Origin: Aquila chrysaetos chrysaetos
Lineage: Eukaryota > Chordata > Aves > Accipitriformes > Accipitridae
DNA: 64,000 nt
Assembly: GCF_900496995.4 (NCBI RefSeq)
Contig: NC_044004.1
Coordinates: forward strand, 49,196,224 to 49,260,223
Direction: 5' to 3'
A program made the translations under genes and the position numbers. The notes under the pieces were generated by a model, which saw only the letters and a program-made list of their open reading frames with translations, had not been told where the DNA came from and searched no databases. Positions 61,101 through 64,000 of the stretch are shown here, piece by piece; position 1 is the first letter of the stretch, and each line of letters starts with the position of its first letter.

Positions 61101-63741
61101 AAAGATTCTGTACAGACCTGCAGGCTTCCCCACGTCTTATTTTTTGCCATCTTTCATAAAGTTCACTTGCAAGCTCAGAATCCACATCCCAGGCAGAACG
61201 GTCCAGAGAGAGACTCTTCTGCCAAAGCAGATTTGCTAAAACGATAACAGATTTTTCATATTTTACAGAGATAACACTTGCTCCTTCCATCAATCTACTT
61301 CTGAACATGAGTAATCAGTATCTGCAAAGGGTCCTGACACAAAAACATAAAAGGCAACCCCCTTTTTCCCTTCAGAGCAAGCATATGTGAGGGTATATAT
61401 GTTATTCTCCATACCTGGATTGCTTAAAAAAGTACATCTGCAAAAACACAGTAATTCTACATGTAAACAAGAGTATGGATGTCGCACAGGCTTTCTATGC
61501 TCTAGTAAGCCCTTTTTACTGTTGCTATTTCTAATGGATGCCATTGAAAAGTCATTACATTATCAGTAGCCTTCACACAGAACCCTCCACTGATGCCAAT
61601 AAAGCATCAGGATCATATCCTATTCTCTACATAGTGGTACAAAATTATAATATCACAGCACAGCAGGGAGCAAAACAAATCCCACAGTTTGGCAGAAATG
61701 GTGTTTTCATTTTAGCTTCACTTTTCAAGGTGCTGATAATTTTCTCAAATTCTTCTTAAGATTAAATTGCAAGGCTTTACATCAGTCTAAAGGTTAACGC
61801 CGTTTAGAAAGTTAGACTCATATTGGTTCAAGCATTTTCACACTGCAGAAAGGAGTTAGAGAAGCAAATGTCTTTTGAAAGAAAACAAAAATGGCTTATT
61901 TTGAAAGTACATGTACTTTATTTTACAATCCTTAGTGTTTAAAGTAGCCAATTGAGATTGATGATGACTGGAATAATTCAGCTACAAGTTCTTTGGGTCA
62001 GTATTTTTCAGGCTTGTGCATTAGACTTCTCTATTTAACAAATATTACTATCCTAAATTAGAAGGCAGAATACCTGTCTGTAAAGATCCGATTATGTGTA
62101 TTATTAGAACAGAAAGCAAGCAAGCAGTGAGGGCTCACTTCTATCAGCAATATTTCTTTATAAAGATTTTAAAAAAAACAAACAAAAAAACAACACTTGC
62201 TTCTAAGATAGGTACCTAAGCATGTACATGTATCAGTAATTCTTCAAGCCACGCGTTTTTTACATTTGACTGACTACTATTGCCTTCTTCATATCCTCAT
62301 ACGAAAATATATTTTAGGAAAGCATCATCTTAAAAACACATTCAGGAGAGCACTCACTGAAACATTTAAAGCCTATGGTACTCAGCTGCCTACGGAACTT
62401 CTTTACTGAGCAGAGATTAAAAAAACCCCCACTATTCTGAATCAGCTTTCATCAGATTCAACATTCCTCAGGCAGTATCGTGTCTAATACCTAACACTGT
62501 ATTTTGGTAAACGCCAGCCAGGTACTTAAAACAGCTCCCAGCAGTACAGTATCTGGAGAGAGGTTCCTCAGTTCCAGAAAGAATGAGACCCCTTCTTCTG
62601 TTGCACATGATACAGCATTAAGGATGCTCTTTTATAAGCCTGATAAATGATCTTTTACAGAAATCTATGAAATTAATGCTGTGAGAAAAAGATAAAAAGA
62701 AGGCCTTCAAATTTAACTCTAGCTAAAGGCAGGATATTGGTCAACATTTATTTTTTGTTTTTCATCAAAGACTTCCCAGGATCTGGACCCAGATTATGCA
62801 CATTTTCTAATCACTTTGAGCTAGTTGACAGCTTTATCATTCTACCTCAACATCTCAGGAGAACATGCATATGAAGAAAGCAAGGAGCAGCACACCACCA
62901 ATGAGAACTTACAGAGGAGTCGTAAATATTAACTCCAAAAAACTGTTTCAAGACAGAACAATAGCTTAGCACATGCTATGGAATTAGAGGCCTGAAATAC
63001 TGCACAGTGTACTTAGCACAGGTTACTCAAAGCCATTTATATACTCCCAGAAAAGTGGATGTTTTTAAAAGACATAAAACTTAGTACTTGCATGAACAAT
63101 CTCAATATTCTCATTACACGTCTTGCTACATAAAATGAATTTTCTACAATAAAACTACCATCAGATGCCTAAAAAAAACCCAAGATGAGCATACCTGAAT
63201 CAGACTTTCCCAAGTAACACTGAATATCACAGTGGGCAATCGCTTCAAAATTAAGATCTCCCTGCTGGAAAAACAAAACAAAAACTACAACTGACTATAT
63301 GACAAAACAACAGGACAAATTCCAGTTTCTCAGTGCATAATTTGGATGAGTCAAAGAAGAGAATTAAGGTTGCCTAGAGAACTGTAATTCCACTGCTGTT
63401 CAACTCTGGGGGCTTAATTTCTCAAGCTACAGAATGGTTTCACAGATTGGTCTGGTACTGAGTTTTTCTTTCGGGACTGAGGGACAGATTTCTGGCCTAA
63501 GAAAGAGGCTTCTGCAGTTTGGTTTAGAGTGCATAATCACCATTCAACACAACTGAATACGATACGATACCTTGGACACAGTCGAATATATCTGCAGAGG
63601 TATTTCAAACATTACTCCCACATTTGTGGCCAAACAAATACTAGAAAGCACATTTGTTACAGCGTCTTTCACACTGAGCTTCAAAGAAAATACATTCCAG
63701 CAGCCTGGAGGTAGAGTCAAAGGTTTGGCAAAGTTCAGAAT
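34733..63741 (-). CDS. TMEM131L: TMEM131L (transmembrane 131-like), last 22 coding exons, 5' part outside window
   Basis: Single-pass membrane protein also called KIAA0922. Published work links the human protein to down-regulation of canonical Wnt signalling (LRP6 turnover) in thymocytes; its relative TMEM131 binds procollagen through PapD-like luminal domains and TRAPP through its tail. I spliced 22 exons by reading conserved protein segments and checking donor, acceptor and phase at every junction. All phases agree, giving 3,522 coding bases (1,173 residues plus stop), about three-quarters of the roughly 1,600-residue family length; the N-terminal ~430 residues lie beyond the right edge. 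In fragment numbering: luminal beta-rich domains 1-437, membrane helix about 438-461 ([18 protein letters not shown]), then a ~710-residue cytoplasmic tail with basic and serine-rich stretches and a highly conserved end ([35 protein letters not shown]). The gene lies upstream of TLR2 on the same strand, as in mammals. One intron is GC-AG and two acceptors are NAGNAG. Confidence 0.95.
35197..35225. repeat. (TG)n microsatellite
   Basis: About 14 uninterrupted TG units in the last TMEM131L intron. Confidence 0.9.
36484..36626 (-). CDS. TMEM131L: TMEM131L exon u
   Basis: 143 bases: [40 protein letters not shown] and ASYVNST. Acceptor TAAACCGCAG, donor ACA/GTGAGT. The open frame runs on past the donor, but homology stops there. 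Confidence 0.93.
37462..37550 (-). CDS. TMEM131L: TMEM131L exon t
   Basis: 89 bases: [30 protein letters not shown]. Acceptor CTTGGGACAG, donor GAAG/GTAGGA. Highly conserved. Confidence 0.93.
39178..39298 (-). CDS. TMEM131L: TMEM131L exon s (followed by a GC-AG intron)
   Basis: 121 bases: [39 protein letters not shown]. Acceptor CCTTTTTAG. The only phase-compatible donor is CAACAG/GCAAGT, a GC donor with otherwise perfect consensus. Confidence 0.9.
39470..39531. repeat. Poly-A followed by (AT)n microsatellite
   Basis: A run of 14 A followed by about 23-24 AT units, uninterrupted, in the intron upstream of the GC-AG-spliced exon s. It can form a hairpin or cruciform, and its length is likely variable between individuals. 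Confidence 0.9.
40667..40749 (-). CDS. TMEM131L: TMEM131L exon r
   Basis: 83 bases: [27 protein letters not shown]. Donor AAAG/GTCAGT. The acceptor is CAGCAG; use of the first AG would begin the exon at 40752 and insert one serine (NTSRDMN in place of NTRDMN). Confidence 0.88.
41829..41907 (-). CDS. TMEM131L: TMEM131L exon q
   Basis: 79 bases: [25 protein letters not shown]. Acceptor TTCTTTAG, donor CCAG/GTAAAA. Confidence 0.9.
42993..43178 (-). CDS. TMEM131L: TMEM131L exon p (serine-rich core)
   Basis: 186 bases: [40 protein letters not shown] and [11 protein letters not shown]. Acceptor CTTCTTTAG, donor CCA/GTAAGT. Extremely conserved low-complexity serine block in the family, probably a phosphorylation-rich segment. 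Confidence 0.94.
44096..44253 (-). CDS. TMEM131L: TMEM131L exon o
   Basis: 158 bases: [20 protein letters not shown], then [16 protein letters not shown]. Acceptor TTGTATTAG, donor ACAG/GTATGA. Phase fits both neighbours. Confidence 0.88.
45708..45832 (-). CDS. TMEM131L: TMEM131L exon n
   Basis: 125 bases, very basic: [20 protein letters not shown] and [16 protein letters not shown]. Acceptor TACCTTTAG, donor AAG/GTATGT. The lysine- and arginine-rich stretch could serve as a nuclear-localisation-like or membrane-interacting segment; that is inference. Confidence 0.88.
47148..47302 (-). CDS. TMEM131L: TMEM131L exon m
   Basis: 155 bases, Lys/Glu-rich: [20 protein letters not shown] onwards to EEITSSE. 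Acceptor TTAATTCTAG, donor GAG/GTTTGT. Weakly conserved tail region; identified by phase and the NSQQVP and [11 protein letters not shown] motifs. Confidence 0.88.
49132..49192. repeat. (CCAAA)n and poly-A tract
   Basis: Five CCAAA units (49141-49164) followed by an A run to 49192. This could be a decayed retroposon tail or simple repeat expansion; no adjoining retroposon body was recognised. Confidence 0.8.
49689..50305 (-). CDS. TMEM131L: TMEM131L exon l (largest exon, cytoplasmic)
   Basis: 617 bases, about 205 residues, hydrophilic and Ser/Lys-rich, including [20 protein letters not shown] and SVYYSKQKP near its start and EISRKNS at its end. Acceptor TTTCACCAG, donor GTG/GTAATT. Likely disordered tail; the KRSPATY..QKKHKC segment is its best conserved part. 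Confidence 0.94.
50866..51015 (-). CDS. TMEM131L: TMEM131L exon k (transmembrane helix)
   Basis: 150 bases encoding the rest of the single membrane helix, [20 protein letters not shown], followed by the basic cytoplasmic stop-transfer segment FMKSRQR. Acceptor CTTTGGCAG, donor ACAA/GTAAAA. Confidence 0.93.
52593..52778 (-). CDS. TMEM131L: TMEM131L exon j (end of luminal part)
   Basis: 186 bases: [20 protein letters not shown], then a [20 protein letters not shown] motif and WRLTVLFV at the start of the membrane helix. Acceptor CCTGACAG, donor AAG/GTAATG. Confidence 0.94.
53808..53994 (-). CDS. TMEM131L: TMEM131L exon i
   Basis: 187 bases: [40 protein letters not shown] and FEVLDCQEF. Acceptor TCCTTTAAG, donor TTGT/GTAAGC. 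Luminal, with conserved cysteines on either side of GYGFEVLD. Confidence 0.94.
54329..54471 (-). CDS. TMEM131L: TMEM131L exon h
   Basis: 143 bases: [20 protein letters not shown], then a glycine-rich [13 protein letters not shown] and a CRR end. Acceptor TTATGGCAG, donor CGAC/GTGAGT. This is one of the most conserved segments of the family. Confidence 0.94.
55103..55245 (-). CDS. TMEM131L: TMEM131L exon g
   Basis: 143 bases, 47 residues, including [20 protein letters not shown] and RVASLILIR across the junction. Acceptor GTTTAACAG, donor CAG/GTAAGC. The GVxFTPxDY motif is shared across TMEM131-family beta domains. Confidence 0.92.
57383..57455 (-). CDS. TMEM131L: TMEM131L exon f
   Basis: 73 bases: [20 protein letters not shown] then CSHR. 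Acceptor TTTATTTAG, donor AGG/GTAAGA. Short luminal exon, in phase with both neighbours. Confidence 0.88.
58215..58262. repeat. (TA)n/(CA)n compound microsatellite
   Basis: Alternating TATATA and CACACA blocks in an intron of TMEM131L. Confidence 0.8.
58670..58694. repeat. T-run followed by 17-base G-run
   Basis: A T run passes directly into 17 G. Long G runs are unstable and error-prone in sequencing, so the exact length should be treated with caution. It could form a G-quadruplex on the plus strand. Confidence 0.8.
59117..59226 (-). CDS. TMEM131L: TMEM131L exon e
   Basis: 110 bases, starting phase 0: [20 protein letters not shown] and on to SLLNKW. Acceptor ACTATTTAG, donor ATG/GTAATG. 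The NPSSxPV motif is a hallmark of the Ig-like/PapD-like segment. Confidence 0.92.
60224..60362 (-). CDS. TMEM131L: TMEM131L exon d
   Basis: 139 bases ending ...[19 protein letters not shown]; donor ATG/GTAAGG. I placed the start at the acceptor AATAAAGCAG (AG at 60364-60363) because it keeps phase with exon c. A nearer AG at 60350-60349 would break the frame. The first five residues are therefore less certain than the rest. Confidence 0.85.
61118..61235 (-). CDS. TMEM131L: TMEM131L exon c
   Basis: 118 bases: [20 protein letters not shown] then [18 protein letters not shown]. Acceptor CGTTTTAG, donor CAG/GTCTGT. Part of the luminal region; the W-D-V-D-S-E-L segment is typical of the family. 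Confidence 0.9.
63195..63261 (-). CDS. TMEM131L: TMEM131L exon b
   Basis: 67 bases encoding [20 protein letters not shown] and a few more residues. Donor TCAG/GTATGC. The acceptor is CAGCAG, so the exon may also start 3 bases earlier at 63264, adding one Gln before GDLNF. Confidence 0.88.
63571..63741 (-). CDS. TMEM131L: TMEM131L exon a (first in window)
   Basis: 171 bases, phase 0 at both ends, 57 residues ([20 protein letters not shown]...). Acceptor TTTCTAG, donor AAG/GTATCG. Luminal domain. The LTLPPGCWN motif is strongly conserved in the family. Confidence 0.9.
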
Positions 63742-64000
63742 CTAGAAAGAATCAAACAACTGAATTAAAATCAGTGCAGTATTTTTTGTGCAAGCGGTAC
63801 CTTGAAGAATGTAAACTTTCTCTTCCATCATGTTTTTGCTGTTATTACACACACATATGCACCCATAACTGATCCATACAGTGCACATATGTAAATCTCC
63901 TATCTAAATATACCAAGAGCCAATTAGATGCCTACATCATGTGCTCATTCACAAACCAGATTTGTCTGGTTTGAATCAAGCAATTGCGCGAGTAAATTAT
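63742..64000 (-). other. TMEM131L intron at the right window edge
   Basis: Intron sequence upstream of the first exon in the window. No further exon is recognisable before the edge. Confidence 0.6.

Larger units (their letters stand above)
35012..63570 (-). other. Introns of TMEM131L
   Basis: Twenty-one introns of about 0.3-3.1 kb separate the exons listed. I found no nested gene, tRNA or large mobile element in them. They contain simple repeats: (TG)n at about 35197-35225, A-run at 35888-35902, A-run plus (AT)n at 39470-39531, (CCAAA)n plus A-run at 49141-49192, (TTTG)n at 55790-55807, (TA)/(CA) runs at 58215-58262 and a 17-base G run at 58678-58694. Confidence 0.6.

Overview
This is a piece of bird nuclear genome. 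The evidence is CR1 LINE fragments, solo long terminal repeats of an avian type, a tandem pair of single-coding-exon TLR2 genes (the duplication known in birds) and the neighbouring gene TMEM131L (KIAA0922), in the order known from other vertebrates. Two LTRs of this kind make a neoavian bird more likely than a galliform, but I cannot name the species.

Layout: positions 1-2093 (minus) hold the 5' part of one TLR2 paralogue (copy 1, TLR2 type 2/TLR2B-like), cut by the left window edge inside its TIR domain. Positions 2.1-10.1 kb lie between the TLR2 genes and contain two solo LTRs in opposite orientation (2645-3224 and 3740-4323), each with a recognisable 5-bp target duplication, plus a candidate upstream promoter and non-coding first exon for copy 1 near 8.05-8.23 kb. 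Positions 10129-12510 (minus) hold a complete 793-residue TLR2 paralogue (copy 2, type 1/TLR2A-like). A CR1 LINE fragment lies just upstream (about 12873-13764). From 13.8 to 34.7 kb I see no gene, only unique sequence, some GC-rich patches and a second CR1 fragment (about 33387-33790). From 34.7 kb to the right edge the minus strand carries the last 22 coding exons of TMEM131L. They splice in frame to 1,173 residues: the end of the luminal region, the single transmembrane helix and the whole cytoplasmic tail. The first ~430 residues lie beyond the right edge.

All genes are read right to left (TMEM131L, then TLR2 copy 2, then TLR2 copy 1). Both TLR2 proteins are plasma-membrane receptors for bacterial lipopeptides that signal through a TIR domain. 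TMEM131L is a membrane protein linked to Wnt-receptor turnover, and its family to secretory cargo handling. It is a positional neighbour, not a functional partner.

The most notable feature is the mosaic structure of the TLR2 pair. The first ~230 codons and the last ~370 codons are nearly identical between copies. A sharply bounded ~560-bp island encoding the central, ligand-binding leucine-rich repeats is strongly divergent. This is the pattern expected from gene conversion opposed by selection on the binding pocket. Smaller observations are a 42-bp patch shared exactly between a CR1 and unique DNA 6.7 kb away, a GC-AG intron and two NAGNAG acceptors in TMEM131L, and a perfect palindromic kappa-B site in the candidate promoter. 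I found no wholly new biological system.
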